This document shows, in pieces, positions 46,193 through 57,664 of a stretch of 64,000 nucleotides of DNA. Position numbers and translations under genes: made by a program. The stretch is from positions 622,602,476-622,666,475 of the forward strand of contig NC_081408.1 in assembly GCF_030272615.1 (NCBI RefSeq), read 5' to 3'. Source of the stretch: Cryptomeria japonica. Lineage: Eukaryota; Streptophyta; Pinopsida; Cupressales; Cupressaceae. Position 1 is the first letter of the stretch; every line of letters begins with the position of its first letter. Under the pieces are notes generated by a model. That model made no database searches. It worked only from the letters and a program-made list of their open reading frames with translations, and was not told the DNA's origin.

Positions 46193-47643
46193 TCATGTCG
46201 ATCCTTTAGGTACTCTTCTAGCAAATAAAGTTTCAAGTTGCTCAAACTCTTCATCTTCTTTCTTCATATCCTCTAGTTCCTTTGCATATAAAGCTTTCCA
46301 ATCACTCTTGCCGATAGATGATGTAGATGCATGAAAAGAAGGTTCAAATTTTACAGCTCCAAAAGGTCCAAATTCCTCAAGTTCAAAAGCAGATAATTTC
46401 CCAACCAAGGTATCCCTATTAACAGAGTTGTTTGCCATAGTTCTCAACTCATTAATTGCAGTAGCCTTCATCTTATAAGTCGGTGGCAAAGCTCTAAGTA
46501 CTTTAGAAACTATTTCATCTTCACTCAAAGATCCACCACAACATTGAATTCCCAAAACAATCTCATTAACTCTCTCCATTAAAGCAATAATCCTTTCATC
46601 TTCTTCCATCTTCAGATTCTCATACCTCACCCGGTAACCATCAAGTTTAGCAATTTTAACAATATCACCTTCATTCAGAGCCTCCAATTTGTCCCATATA
46701 GCCTTTGCAAATGATTCATCAGTTAGTCTCATTATTTATTGATCAGAAAGTGCACACAAAAGGGCTTCTCTAACTCTACAATCATTCTCGAGTTCCTTAT
46801 CCAGGTCTGTCGGACGAAGATTGCCAGATGCCGAATTAAATGGTGTTACACCTTTCTCAATGATCTCCCAAATTTCCTTTCCAAGACATCTCAGGTGAGT
46901 CTTGTTGTTTATAACTAGGTAAGAAGGGTTCGGATTGCATTAAGGCAACATCCGAACCCATATAGGACTGGGACCTATCCTAGAAAGGGTAACGTGCCCC
47001 CAAGACAGGACCAGCCCCATTTCTCCACGCCACAATTAAATCAAATTGGCGCCAAAATCCATTAAGGCCAACTTAGGAGTTATATGGGTTAAGAGCTCAT
47101 ATAAATAAAGATCAAATGCAAACTCAAATCAATCAATCATTCCTCATGCAATCAGCGAAATAACTCTGCAATTACAGGTGCGAAATATAGAAGAGGATTG
47201 TGCGAATCAATTCAAGAAGATAGAAGGCATTTGGTATTCCATGATGCAGACTTCGTGTAATTAGAAGGGGCAGATCTGATATGTTAAAAGGGAGCAGGTC
47301 TGAAGAGTCAAGCTAAGTATTGTATTGATACAATTAAGATTAAATACATAATCTGACCTGTGGGTCTTTAGTGCTGGGTTTTTCCTCCTTGGAGGTTTTC
47401 CCAGGGTATTTGTGTTGGTCTCTCTTGCTCTCTTGTTTTCATTCTCGCATTTACTTGATTATGGTCTACTTAATGTTAGCAAATAATTAAATGCTCCAAA
47501 GCTAATTACTGAACTAGGTCACAAATTTAACAAGTCTCCATTTGAATCTTCCATACCCTGCAATTTGTTCCATCAAGCCTAGGAATTTCTCTCCGGAAAA
47601 CAATTGCAGATGTATTTGATGAACTTGAACTGCTAGATGTCAT
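46193..47643 (-). pseudogene. Copia gag, split by a solo LTR
   Basis: Start ATG at 47641-47643, with MTSSSSSSNTSAIVFRREIP and LDGTNCRVWKIQMET before the solo LTR (46903-47532). The frame resumes in phase with LRCLGKEIWEIIEKG, meets a TAA just before MRLTDES (near 46738), and runs on through AIWDKLEALNEGD and ALPPTYK to a TGA at 46193. Both stops are single-base changes away from sense codons. This is a typical copia gag; the zinc knuckle lies just downstream. Confidence 0.88.
46903..47532 (+). mobile_element. Solo LTR of 630 bp inside copia gag
   Basis: Perfect target duplication AGTCT (46898-46902 and 47533-47537). Ends are TGTTGTTTATAAC and AATTTAACA. A TCATATAAATAAAGATC box (47096-47112) marks the promoter and the plus orientation. 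It is related to 26280-27247. Confidence 0.9.
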
Positions 47644-47685
47644 AGGATCTTCCTCAAGCGGTTAAGCTTCTGCAGAGAGGACCAA

Positions 47686-47697
47686 GCTCTAATACCA
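47686..47697 (-). promoter_or_regulatory. Primer binding site of the minus-strand copia
   Basis: TGGTATTAGAGC on the minus strand, two bases from the 5' LTR. It is an initiator tRNA-Met site with one change. Confidence 0.85.
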
Positions 47698-47699
47698 AT

Positions 47700-48935
47700 T
47701 GTTAGACAGCTCAGATAACCAGAGGACAACTGAGGGGGGGGGGTGTGAATTAGTTGTCACCGGATTATAGAACTTTAAGCATTCAAAACCTTATTACCGG
47801 AACACATAAACTCAATACCGGAATGCATAAACCAAATACCGAAATAACTAATATAGCAATTAAACATAAACATAAATCACAGAACAGTTACCATCCATCC
47901 TAAACACATGACACCAAGATTTGTACGTGGAAAACCCGGTAAAAGGAAAAACCATGGTGGGAAGCCTACTCACAGTCAGATTATACTTCTGCAGTAAGTA
48001 TGTGATTACAATATGAGGGGCTTGCACATGCAGGAAGGCCAACAACCTAGAGCGCACTGCTCATCACTAAAAGGAGCCTCGCTGACTACAAAATAAATCC
48101 AAACTACAATCCGGAAAGAAGAGTGAACTGCAAAGATAGCATCTCCTATGCCTGAGTACAACTCCGGTTAAGCTCAATACCAGAGGTCTTAAACCTCTCT
48201 AACAAACCCAATTTGATCACCTATGATCGACCAAACCTTCTGCATATGATTACAACATTATTCGCACACAAATAATCCTATAACCTTGACCTACGATCTA
48301 CAAAGAGATCTTACGTCATATTTATACCAACCCAGGACCCTAAACAGTTAGGTCGGCCACCTAAAAGATAATACAATAAATTCATAACATAAACCCACAA
48401 TCCAATGATCAACCAAGTCGGCTTAGGCCGAAAAAAATGTAAACCAATCATTAAATCCCATCGATAGAGCATCAGAAACATCCTCCAACACGTTACATAA
48501 ACCAGTCCATAACCTAGATAGCACTAGACTCAAAATAGGTCGCCATAAACCAAATCCAACACCACCGATCAACATGAACTCGAAAGCCATCTAGAAGTCG
48601 CACCAACACCACTTATCACGTGTATCAAAAGATCTTCAACAAAGCTCTGCAAATAAAACCCTTACCGATGACCAAAAGGCTTACAAGAGCAAATGATAGC
48701 TCCTAAGTCATCAAATCCCGAACCAACTGATCGTGATACACATTTGAATAGCATGAATGACAAATCTAGATAAATTCCACAAACCAAAGCATACCTGAAC
48801 ATACCGGATCAATATCATAAACCAACCACTCTACCAAAACCAACCAGAAACCGGTAACCAACCAAAACAACCGGGGTTGCCATCAATGACAAAACATCAA
48901 TGTAACACATAATCAGTTCCTGCAAATTGCCAACA
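47700..48935 (-). repeat. 5' LTR of the minus-strand copia
   Basis: 1236 bp. Pairs with 36747-37965. Confidence 0.92.
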
Positions 48936-51900
48936 GAAACATCAAGAAGCTTGCAGCATCCTCAAAGGTCATGTCCCACTAAGCATTTTCGTTTGTCTCC
49001 TTGAAGATTTCTAAATACTATCACAACTAACTCTTGTTGGTAGTGCCTGATGCACTACCACCCTCTACATTGCTATCCATGTGAACTTCAACAACCTACT
49101 AAAGATCACTTACATCACAAGCTAAATAGGAAGAAAACCTCCATTAACTCTTCGCACATACCTGATCAATTGTATTTTAGTAATAGAGAGGAACCAGTTA
49201 CATGCAACTCACTACAATTCTTGGAAAACAACAGAAAGCAAAAAAAAAAATCTACTTGCTAACACTTTAAAGGATTTTCCCTACTTTGAAATAAGATTTA
49301 ATAATAAATACTAATAATAAAATTAAAATATAATGAATTAAAAAAAAAAAAAAGTATAAAAGAATAAAATTAAAATAATTAAAATTTAGGTAAGTTTAAT
49401 GAATGGTCAAAAGGCATGAAATGAAAAGTTGGGACTCCCTCAAACATGAGGTATAAAAGGGAGAAGAAAATTTCATTTGAAAGGGATTATTAATCCATAA
49501 TCAGAAGTGCAGATCTGATTTGCATAAAATGACAGCAATGAGGAGACATGAGCCTTTAAATGGATGTATCTTTCCAAAGAGATGTGTCTCCTCAATAAAA
49601 TATAAAAGTATATAGAATATGGAATGGAGGAAAGAAGAAAGGGGGGAAGATAGGAGTTAAGGAAGGACTAATGGAAGAAGAAAGGGATGAGAAGAAACTA
49701 AGGAAGTAACTCTTTCAAAGGGCAGAAGTAATGAAGGGTTGTGACTCTTTCGAAAGGCGGTCATTATGAATGGGTGTGACCATTGCAAGGGGCAGACATG
49801 GTGAAGAGGTGTGACTCTCCCTGACATTGGAGGATATAAAAAGGAGGAGGTCTAATTTGAGGAGGACACCCAAGGAAGATCAATTTATGGAATAATTTAT
49901 TATTCTCAAAGGGCAGCAACGAAGAGTGATGACTCATTTCTTATGAAGAGGTGTGACTTCCCACAGTTGAAGATATAAAGAGGAGATCAATTCAATTGAG
50001 AAGGGGGAATATGAGGAATCATCCATAAGATCAAAGAAGCCAAGAAAGTCAACGGACGAGGGAGAAATATCTGATTTCAGAATTAATAAAGGAGAAAGTC
50101 AGCAGGCTTTGATATTTACAAGGGCAAGATTTAGGGCAATCCTAAACGGGGACGTTACTATTTTTTACCATTCTTCTTAGATGAACATGTGGTGGGTACT
50201 CTCCAGTACCAAACATGAGCTTTTAGCAATCACTGGCATTATAAGCTGCCTAGTCACAAACATGCTACACTCTTAGCCTTAGGTTTTTGTCCACTTAAAA
50301 CTTCCTTTCATTTGACCTTTGAGTCTTGCACTAAGTTGGGATTCGTCACTGTTGCAATGGCTATGGATGTCCCCATCCTCTCCAAATTTTTTTGCTTAGT
50401 CAAAGAGAAAGTCACATTCACCTCCCATATAACCTCCATCTCGATGTTTGGACACAATTTAACATCATGATCAGCAGTTCATGCAAGTTGGTATTTATGA
50501 CAAATGCTCCATCCACTCATCTAATGAGCAATCAGTGATCACTTCAAGAATGCCATGCTTCCACATAACATCACTATTACCAACACTTTGACCCAGCACT
50601 TCCATTTGCTAATGCCATTAAATACAAAGTGTGAACCCTAACATTGAAAATAATTGAAATAAACAAATTTAATTGCTGCAAACGTTAGCATTGAAAAAAA
50701 TAAAATTGTAAACCCTAGCTTTGGAGAATATTAAAAAACAAATTTTCAAATGCAAAAAACCTAGCTAGAATAAACTGATTTGGATGCATGTGAAACATGA
50801 ACGAAAATGTATAGGATAGCATTTTTTAATGCTTACAAGAATTTATAAATGTAAAACATATTTGAAAAAACTAGGAAAAAATTTACCTTAAAGAGCTTCA
50901 AAAGTCTCAGAAATTTCACATCCACAATTGCCTAAAATTGCCACAAGAGGAGCTCAAAGGACAAAATTTGTCACTAAGTGAGAAATGAGGGTTGTGGATT
51001 TAAAGGCAGTACGCAAAAACATTCTACTTAATCCTACGAGGAGATAAATTACAAGTTATCCAATCTACGCAAGCCTATGCAACATTCCAACATATACATA
51101 GCACATAAGAAAGAACAAGAATGAGAAATGAATGAGACAACAAAAGAGATAACGACAATATGCCCTTGGAAAAACCCTTTCAGAGAAAACTAGCCCCCAA
51201 AGCACTAAACCAATGTGATATCAGCAACAACAATAGTTATAATACAGTCTCAAGCTAAAAGCTCCACAAGATATCAACACTCTCAACAAAAGATAAACAA
51301 TGCAAATAAGCCAAATACAACCTCCATCCCAAGTTCTCAATATATAGGACAAGAAAACCCATAAATCATAAATGGTTTGCCATATGCATATATAAAGTGA
51401 TCAAAATTCAACCCATGTGCCCCACTTCTTAAAGTAACTCCTCCGAAAATAGTGTGTAACTCCCAAATGCTCCACCATGATGCAATAATCACACTAACAC
51501 ACCCAAATGCTCCTCATGATACATTACGTAACCCCCGATTCAATGACACTTAAAAAAATGTCATAAAACAAACAACATGTCACGGATAGTGCCAACTATA
51601 AAATCTTTATGATTCCACCCATGTACATTTATTTAAAATATTACAAATTTTTAAATAATTAGTTTAGAGTCTTTGGACCTAGAACTTGCAAGGTGTACAA
51701 TACACCTAGTTCCCAACATGAATGCCTTACAAAGAGATAAAGATGTGCATTGTTAGCATGTTTCTGGTATGTCTCACATTGAAAACTCTTTGGAAATGCA
51801 GGGCCAAATTGTAGACTAGAACTTGTTGAGTACTTGAGTACTTGTATCGAGTTTGGGCCTGCAACTCACAATAGGTCCATGGACAAATTACATGCCCCAT

Positions 51901-52944
51901 ACTGCAGCTTGCAAGTACTCACTGGTTCTTTTAACTACGTTTATATCCATGCAGCTTATTATTCTTATTTTAGATGCTATCATGCATCCTCTTGTTGTTA
52001 GGGATCATTCTGATTTGTATAAATTTAAATGTTAATTATGACAAATTGTACACAATTTGTTGTTCTTACCAAAATTAGAGTCCAGCTAGATTCACCTATA
52101 TTGACGCACATTCTATCAATTTAACTGGAACCTAGAGCTACAGTGAGACTGAAAGCAACCCTGGGCATCAAAAGCAAGAAAAAAATGTTCTAGATTGATT
52201 TTTGACATTGCTATCATCTTTGACTAATCTATGTTCTTTCTTTTTATCAAAACTTCTATATGCTGTAGTTTTTTTCCAACATAGTTTTGTTTCATATTTC
52301 AGGCAGGTACTTTCATACTCGACTTGAACCTGCTTCTTTCATGATTTTCACAGTGGTTTCTACAAATACTGGGAACATTTTATGAATGTTGTAGACCACT
52401 TATTTTCTTCTCCTCCATTGCTTGAAAAAAAAAATTGCTCCACCTATTGGCAGATTGCTTTTAACTCACATAACAGACAACAGGTAAATAATCATCCACA
52501 AGAGAATGATACTAACTGATTGCAGAAAAGTTACAACGACAATTAGAAGCAAATATATAAGCACAGAGGCATAACCATGAATTCTATCATCTACAAGAAC
52601 AATATAGCAATAAAAATTCGACATAGTACGGAAAACATTGAACATCATAGTTACAAAATCTGCAAATTATTTATGGAATTCAATAATATCAATTTTCATC
52701 AGGAAGGCTGACTATATTAGTTAAAAGTGTCTCATAGAAAAGCGCACTAGTCAGCCTGCTCTGGAGACTTCCCACTTGCAATTTTACTGCATTGCGATAT
52801 TTTAAATCTTCTTAAAGAATAACATGCCATTTTACATATACAAGAATTTTTACCACAACAATTCCATCTGCTAGCCAGACAAGTAATGAAACAGAAAGCT
52901 ACAAATGGGATTAATACTCATGTGTAGAGAAAAATGGTTATTAC
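48936..52944 (-). other. Right part of intron 2, unassigned
   Basis: AT-rich sequence with poly-A and poly-T runs (49323-49350). The triplicated TATA modules at 49430-50010 and a possible LTR end (GGGGACGTTACT near 50150) are the only structure seen. The exon 2 donor GTAATA lies at 52939-52944 on the minus strand. Confidence 0.5.
49430..50010 (+). repeat. Three diverged modules with a TATAAA box each
   Basis: GAGGTATAAAAGGGAG (49449), GGATATAAAAAGGAGG (49832) and AGATATAAAGAGGAG (49972) are each preceded by a GACTCYCC or GACTTCCC word and followed by GAAGA-rich sequence. GTGACTCTTTCGAAAGG and GTGTGAC words repeat between them. They may be a multiplied LTR promoter; no LTR ends were defined. 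Confidence 0.45.
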
Positions 52945-53092
52945 TCATATGCTGCACGTGCAGAAGCTTGTTGTTTACAGCTCATGCGTCCATGCAATTT
53001 AGCCTTTTGCTTCCATACATTGTTAGATGGTGAAGATCTTGATGGAATAAGTTTTACCATGCCATGTTCAAGGGGCTTAGAGCCATAAACAC
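52945..53092 (-). CDS. Exon 2 of the plastid membrane-protein gene
   Basis: A 148-bp exon, phase 1 in and phase 2 out. It encodes GVYGSKPLEHGMVKLIPSRS, then SSPSNNVWKQKAKLHGRMSC and KQQASARAAY, ending in the first two bases of an Asp codon. Minus-strand acceptor CTGGTTTTCAG, donor ATGA|GTAATA. The stretch is rich in Ser, Lys, Arg and Ala with almost no acidic residues, as expected for a plastid transit peptide and its cleavage region. The frame happens to run two codons past the donor to a stop, so it can be mistaken for a terminal exon; the phase match with exon 3 argues for splicing here. Confidence 0.85.
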
Positions 53093-54310
53093 CTGAAAAC
53101 CAGACAGAAAAGATGGCATACTTGAAAGAGACGTTATAAAAAATTAAAAGTGAAAATCCTATTTTGCTATTAGGGATAGCAGAGAAAAAATTATGCAAAA
53201 ATAACGCTTCTAACTTGTATTTAGCTTCCTTCATTGGCTGCTTTTAGTGTGAAAAGCTAAAACAGTACAGACTGCTTTTAGAATAAAACCTCTACATGAT
53301 AATTTCAGAGTTAACAAGTGCCCAAAAGATAAACCTGTGAAACAAAAATCTGCTTAAAGTCTATTATTTCAAGTAAACAAAATGAAAGTTCAATTTAATC
53401 TTAAGACTATCCCAAATAATCCATTATTTCTTCGTCATTTTACATTAGCATGAAAACACTGCAGAATGATTTTAGCATGAAATGGATACATAAGTATTAA
53501 TGCCTTTAGAATCAACGAATGCCCAAAAGGTAAACCTGTGTGAATTTTGTTGGCCCTCTAGAATAAAAGTATTTTAATAATCTACTGTTCCAAGCAATCT
53601 ATATGACACCAATCCGTAGCAATATTAAAAGAATAAGCACAAAAAGCCAATCCTATATTGCAAGAAAAGGCTACATAAGGTCTCTATGACATTCAACTTC
53701 GTCTAACATGGAACAAATCATTAATTAATTTTTTATGATGCAACTAAAGGCAATACAGAGATATCAGATGCCGTGGAACAATTTAAGATAGCTTGAAAAT
53801 AATTCGTTTAAATTTATTCCTTCATTTGCATCTAAAATATCAAGATTAGCTAAATCAGCAGTTCAAGTTCTACACAACAAACCATGTATGCTACGATAAA
53901 TAATATATTAAAATCAAAAAACCCAAACTCGCCCCCATTGTATCGTAGCCCTGTAGCCAACCATTCTTTGAACCTATCAATAATCCCTTTCAAAAATCTA
54001 CAAATCACGTAACTCATACAATCATATTTTCGTAGAATCAAAGCTTGAATATAAGTATTCATCTTATCGACTTTTTCATTACATCTAGGAAGGTTAGTGG
54101 TTCAAATGTACTCGCCTGTAACCTCAAAAGAACATCTACTATACAACCATCAGAAAGGGTAAATTAAACATTTAATGAAATAAAGAAATGAAAATGCAAA
54201 AAAATCAATATAAAAGGTAGTTCAGTTTACTAAATGAATTAATTCAGCATAAAATACAGATCGGAATAAAACCCTCCAATTTTAAAATAAGTTAAAAGAG
54301 AATTGCTTGC
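53093..54310 (-). other. Intron 1 (1218 bp) with a GC donor
   Basis: Donor AATG|GCAAGC on the minus strand next to 54311; acceptor GGTTTTCAG next to 53092. No GT donor nearby gives the phase needed by exon 2. The intron is otherwise plain AT-rich sequence. Confidence 0.75.
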
Positions 54311-54372
54311 CATTGACGTTGAAACTGATTAACGAAGAGGGAGCGGCCATCGCCATTGAATTTGAATTTGTC
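54311..54372 (-). CDS. Exon 1 with the start codon (plastid membrane protein)
   Basis: Coding part 54311-54356: MAMAAPSSLISFNVN plus one base of a Gly codon. I chose the first ATG (54354-54356, context TTCAATGGCG), which has A at -3 and G at +4; the second ATG two codons on is possible. The short Ala/Ser-rich start fits a plastid transit peptide. Sixteen bases of 5' UTR precede the ATG, with an acceptor CTTTTTTGCAG just upstream, so a further non-coding exon is likely. The four exons give 136 residues: transit region about 1-60, one membrane helix about 77-95, then a charged segment. The C-terminus lies outside the window. Confidence 0.8.
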
Positions 54373-54484
54373 CTGCAAAAAAGAGTGAAGTGGAAACCCT
54401 TAAACGTCTGCAGCTTCCTCACATATGTTGCTCATACAATAAAGAAAAAAATGGACAATTATATCTACAGGAAGGCATAGATAC

Positions 54485-54570
54485 CGGAAATTTCGAGTGA
54501 AGAAATCGAGAATACGAAATTGAAATTTAAATTAGAAAATTTCAGCCTTTCGATGTTCTCAATGTTGTTG
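54485..54570 (-). other. Possible non-coding first exon
   Basis: On the minus strand a candidate donor TTTCCG|GTATCT (54484/54485) would pair with the acceptor at 54373, giving a 112-base intron in the 5' UTR. The exon's start was not determined. Confidence 0.4.
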
Positions 54571-54640
54571 GGCGAAATAAATTATTGGCTTATGATAATT
54601 ATCAGGTAACATGGGCCGCAAGGGTAAGTTAGATAAAGAC
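54571..54640 (-). promoter_or_regulatory. Probable core promoter region of the gene
   Basis: The minus strand carries GCGGCCCATGTT (about 54607-54618). GGCCCAT (site II or UP1-like) is common upstream of housekeeping and plastid-protein genes. There is no convincing TATA box. Inferred from position only. Confidence 0.4.
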
Positions 54641-54923
54641 CCCTGGTTCATATATCTTTCCTGCGGGTAGTTGAGCAAATTTAATAAAATTAATAGGTGT
54701 ACTTGGACTCAATTCCTCACTTCTTCCTCCCTCGTTAATCTTATTTAAGGGATAAGAGGACATGCCTAGACCTTCATATTTCTTTGAAAGAATATAAATG
54801 TATAAATCCATTGCCCTAGTCTTCAATCTTAAAAAAAAACATATAGTTGTATTTATTGATGCTATTTTTAAATTTATTTTTTTTTATGTTTGATTATTAT
54901 TATAAAGGATAATTGGTTTTTAT
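54641..54923. other. Upstream flank of the gene
   Basis: AT-rich, with T and A runs (54826-54900). Nothing recognised. Confidence 0.5.
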
Positions 54924-55175
54924 TGTTAGAGCATTTAAACAATTAATTATGTTATTTTGTCGTAAGTTTACTTAGTCGTGCTTCTAGTTGCTTAAGTTTT
55001 CTTAATTGTTCATCTATTTTAGCTAGAGTTGAAATTTTTTTAGCTCCTCATACATTCACTTTAATTCTTCTAAATCCAGCTTAGGGCATCTTTGTGCTTT
55101 CTTTATAAGCACATCATTATACAATTCAATCAATTCAGTCATTGCATAATCAATATGATGCACATTTCTAGATCA
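54924..55175 (+). repeat. 5' LTR of the small element
   Basis: Begins TGTTAGAGCATT. Similarity to 56425-56676 fades after AGATCAAG, so the true end may lie a little beyond 55175. Confidence 0.7.
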
Positions 55176-56424
55176 AGCTTTTGGCCTCCATAGTCTTTCT
55201 ATCTCTCTAGTTTTATAATAGGTGTTTGATTGCAAATGATATTTGAGAGTTGTGTGATTGAATCAAAAACTCCAATATGGCATCTAATGTGTCTTTGGCG
55301 CCTAGTCCCCTTCATCTTGCTTCGAGGGGACCTTTTTTTTGCCACAACTTGGGCATCTGTGTCGCTTTCTTGCATGTCAGACATTGTTGGATAGGTGTTT
55401 TGAACACTTTGTGTCTGGGCATTTTAAGCATCCTTTCGTGAACTTCTTTGTTTATAGATGCACTTAGATAAAGTACCACTCTTATATATAGTTTTGGGGG
55501 ATTTTGCACATTTTGTTGTGCCTTATGTTGTACTTGCATTGTATTATAAAATGTCATGGGGTGTTGTATAGTGCTTTTTGTTTTGCCATCACACCTTTGT
55601 CTAGTGAATGTCCCTCCACCACAACATTGAGTCCTAGAGATTCTTGTCACGTGTGTGTGCATTGGTTGCATACCCTTTTTCAATTGCATGTACTTCTTGT
55701 GCACATTTAGATGTTTGTTCTCCTTCATGCACTTCATGGTGAGACATAATTTTAGTGGGCATGTCATGCCTCTCTCTTGTCAGCATTATGTGAGGTTTCT
55801 ATTGTTGATGCTAATGCTTCCTTGATTGGAGTTAGACACTCTTGCATTCCAATTTTGTGGTGGCAACCTTCCATCTTTTGTTGATCAGTTTTTTAGACTA
55901 TTGGCACTTGTATTTTCAACTAACGGTTTACTCTTACATGGTTAAGAAGTGTTGTTGGGGCCATTCATGTAGATTCATGTGCCATCTATATCTTCGATTA
56001 CCAAATATTTTTGCCTTTGTTTGCCATCTAATTGTTTGAGTAGTGTCATTGGGGGCATTCATGTAGATTCTTGTCTTATTGATCTTGATCATCATTTTGG
56101 TTTCAGAGGAGGTTCTTCATTCAGCACTATAGCAGTCTTTTTATTTAACAATTGTCTACAACGTCTTTGTGCTTTAGAGGATGTTATTTGTGTTCCTATT
56201 CTTTTGGAACATTTTCTTTGAGGCTTCTTAATCCTTCATTCTCTTTTTTTCTCACTTGGAGAGGAGTTTTCTCCCACTAGGTTTTTCTCCTTTTCTTTGT
56301 TTGTGAGAGATGTGTTCATTGGTTTGTACATGGGTACCCAATCAGGCCTTTAGTTGTTAGGACACATCTTGCATTCATGCATATGGAGGTTTTCTACTTC
56401 ACCCTAAGTTTCACTTAAGGGGGG

Positions 56425-56676
56425 TGTTAGAGCATTGTAACAACTAGTTATGCTTTTTTGCTTAAGTTCACTTAGTTGTGCTACTTGTTGCTTAAATTAT
56501 CTTAGTTGTGCATCTAATTTAGCTAGAGTTAATATTTTTTAGCTCCTCATGCATTCACTTTAATTATTCAAAATTTAGCTAACGTCATCTTTGTGCTTTC
56601 TTTATAAGCACATCATGTGCATTTCAATCAATTCAATCATTGCATAATCAATATGATGCACTTTTTTAGATCAAGT
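56425..56676 (+). repeat. 3' LTR of the small element, probably truncated
   Basis: Follows the PPT. It ends where TGAACTAAGG, the end of the next element's LTR, begins. Confidence 0.7.
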
Positions 56677-57650
56677 TGAACTAAGGGAAAGCTAGTGTGA
56701 GGATAAATAGCTAGTTAAAACACAAATAAACATAAAGCATTCAAATGAACTTACCCAATACCATTATACCTTCATAAGCCTTCACTTGTTCCTCAAATTG
56801 AGCTTGATGAAGTGAAGGCGCCCCTTTGATGCTCCACTTGACTGGCTCTTTGCTTGTTGTAGATGTGGATTCTCTCAAATGCTCAACAAGATAGATGGAC
56901 TAAGGATTTGGATGAAGGATGAAGGATATGGATAATAAGGATTTGATAGAGGATTATGAGAAAATGATGAAAATGTGACAAAGGGAGACGAGAGGAGAAA
57001 TTGGCAGCATGATGATAGAAGAATGGAAGACTCCTCCATTTGAGAAGGAAAGATGCTCCAATTTATAGATTGGAGGAGGCCAATGGAGGGCCAAGATTGA
57101 TTTGCTTATGAAGGACTAAGATTGATTCAAGATAGTGGACATGGATCAAGGATGCATTAGAGAAATAAAAAAGAATATAAAATTCCCTGGGAAAGGCGGG
57201 GAAAAGAAATTTGAATTTCAAAGTGAGGATGCATAGGGGGATTGAAAGAAATATCAATTTCTTTGAGAGGTTCAAGATTGATGTGACATGAGTAGGGGAA
57301 TTTAAAATTGGAGAATAATGATAAGTGGGATTGTGAGAGATTTTAGAGGAATTAATTAGGCTAAGTGAGGATTAGGAAAAAGTGATTTGTAGAAATCACA
57401 TGATTAGGTTAATTAATTAAAATTAATTAACTGAGTGGGTTTAGAGGAAATAATTATTGGAAAGACTTTAGAAGAATAGGGAAATAATTTATTTGTTTGA
57501 TAAATTAATTAATGGACAATAGTGACAAGATTAATTAAATTAGATTTAATTAACACTGAGAAGAATACAGATAACACAATTAAATCAATTAATTATGTTG
57601 ACTTGCTTAAATTAAATAAACATTGATTATATTAATTTTAGGTGTTTGCA
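56677..57650 (-). repeat. 3' LTR of the gypsy-type element (974 bp)
   Basis: Minus-strand ends are TGCAAACACC and TTAGTTCA. The right boundary rests on the adjoining PPT; the left on the repeat of the LTR end at 63970. It is AT-rich with many AATTAATTA words (57400-57600). Confidence 0.65.
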
Positions 57651-57664
57651 TTTTGCCCCACTTT
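57651..57664 (-). promoter_or_regulatory. Polypurine tract of the gypsy-type element
   Basis: TTTTGCCCCACTTT on the plus strand, that is AAAGTGGGGCAAAA on the minus strand, directly before an LTR start TGCA. A weaker look-alike lies near 58965. Confidence 0.65.

Larger units (their letters stand above)
36747..48935 (-). mobile_element. Ty1/copia retrotransposon with 1.2-kb LTRs, carrying two nested solo LTRs
   Basis: LTRs 36747-37965 (3', 1219 bp) and 47700-48935 (5', 1236 bp) have plus-strand ends TGTTAGACAGC and GCCAACA. The flanks are GAACC and GAAAC, a plausible 5-bp duplication with one change. The internal order on the minus strand is PBS, gag, protease, integrase, RT, RNase H, PPT. 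The giant solo LTR (39963-44451) entered between integrase and RT, and a 630-bp solo LTR (46903-47532) entered gag. The LTRs differ by several indels, so the insertion is older than the copia at 3822. It sits in intron 2 in the same orientation as the host gene. Confidence 0.92.
54924..56676 (+). mobile_element. Small non-autonomous LTR element
   Basis: Two direct repeats starting TGTTAGAGCATT (54924 and 56425) are about 250 bp long and align throughout, with scattered changes. A PPT AAGGGGGG (56417-56424) sits directly before the second, giving plus orientation. The interior (about 1.2 kb) has no pol motif and contains two copies of a CATTCATGTAGATTC block near 55963 and 56058. The second LTR is cut short at 56676, where the gypsy-type LTR begins. 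No primer site was recognised. Confidence 0.75.

Noticed and set aside
52941-53234. The minus-strand frame as a complete small gene ending at 52941
   Set aside because: Its upstream part is intronic. A good acceptor, a good donor and matching phases on both sides show an internal exon instead.
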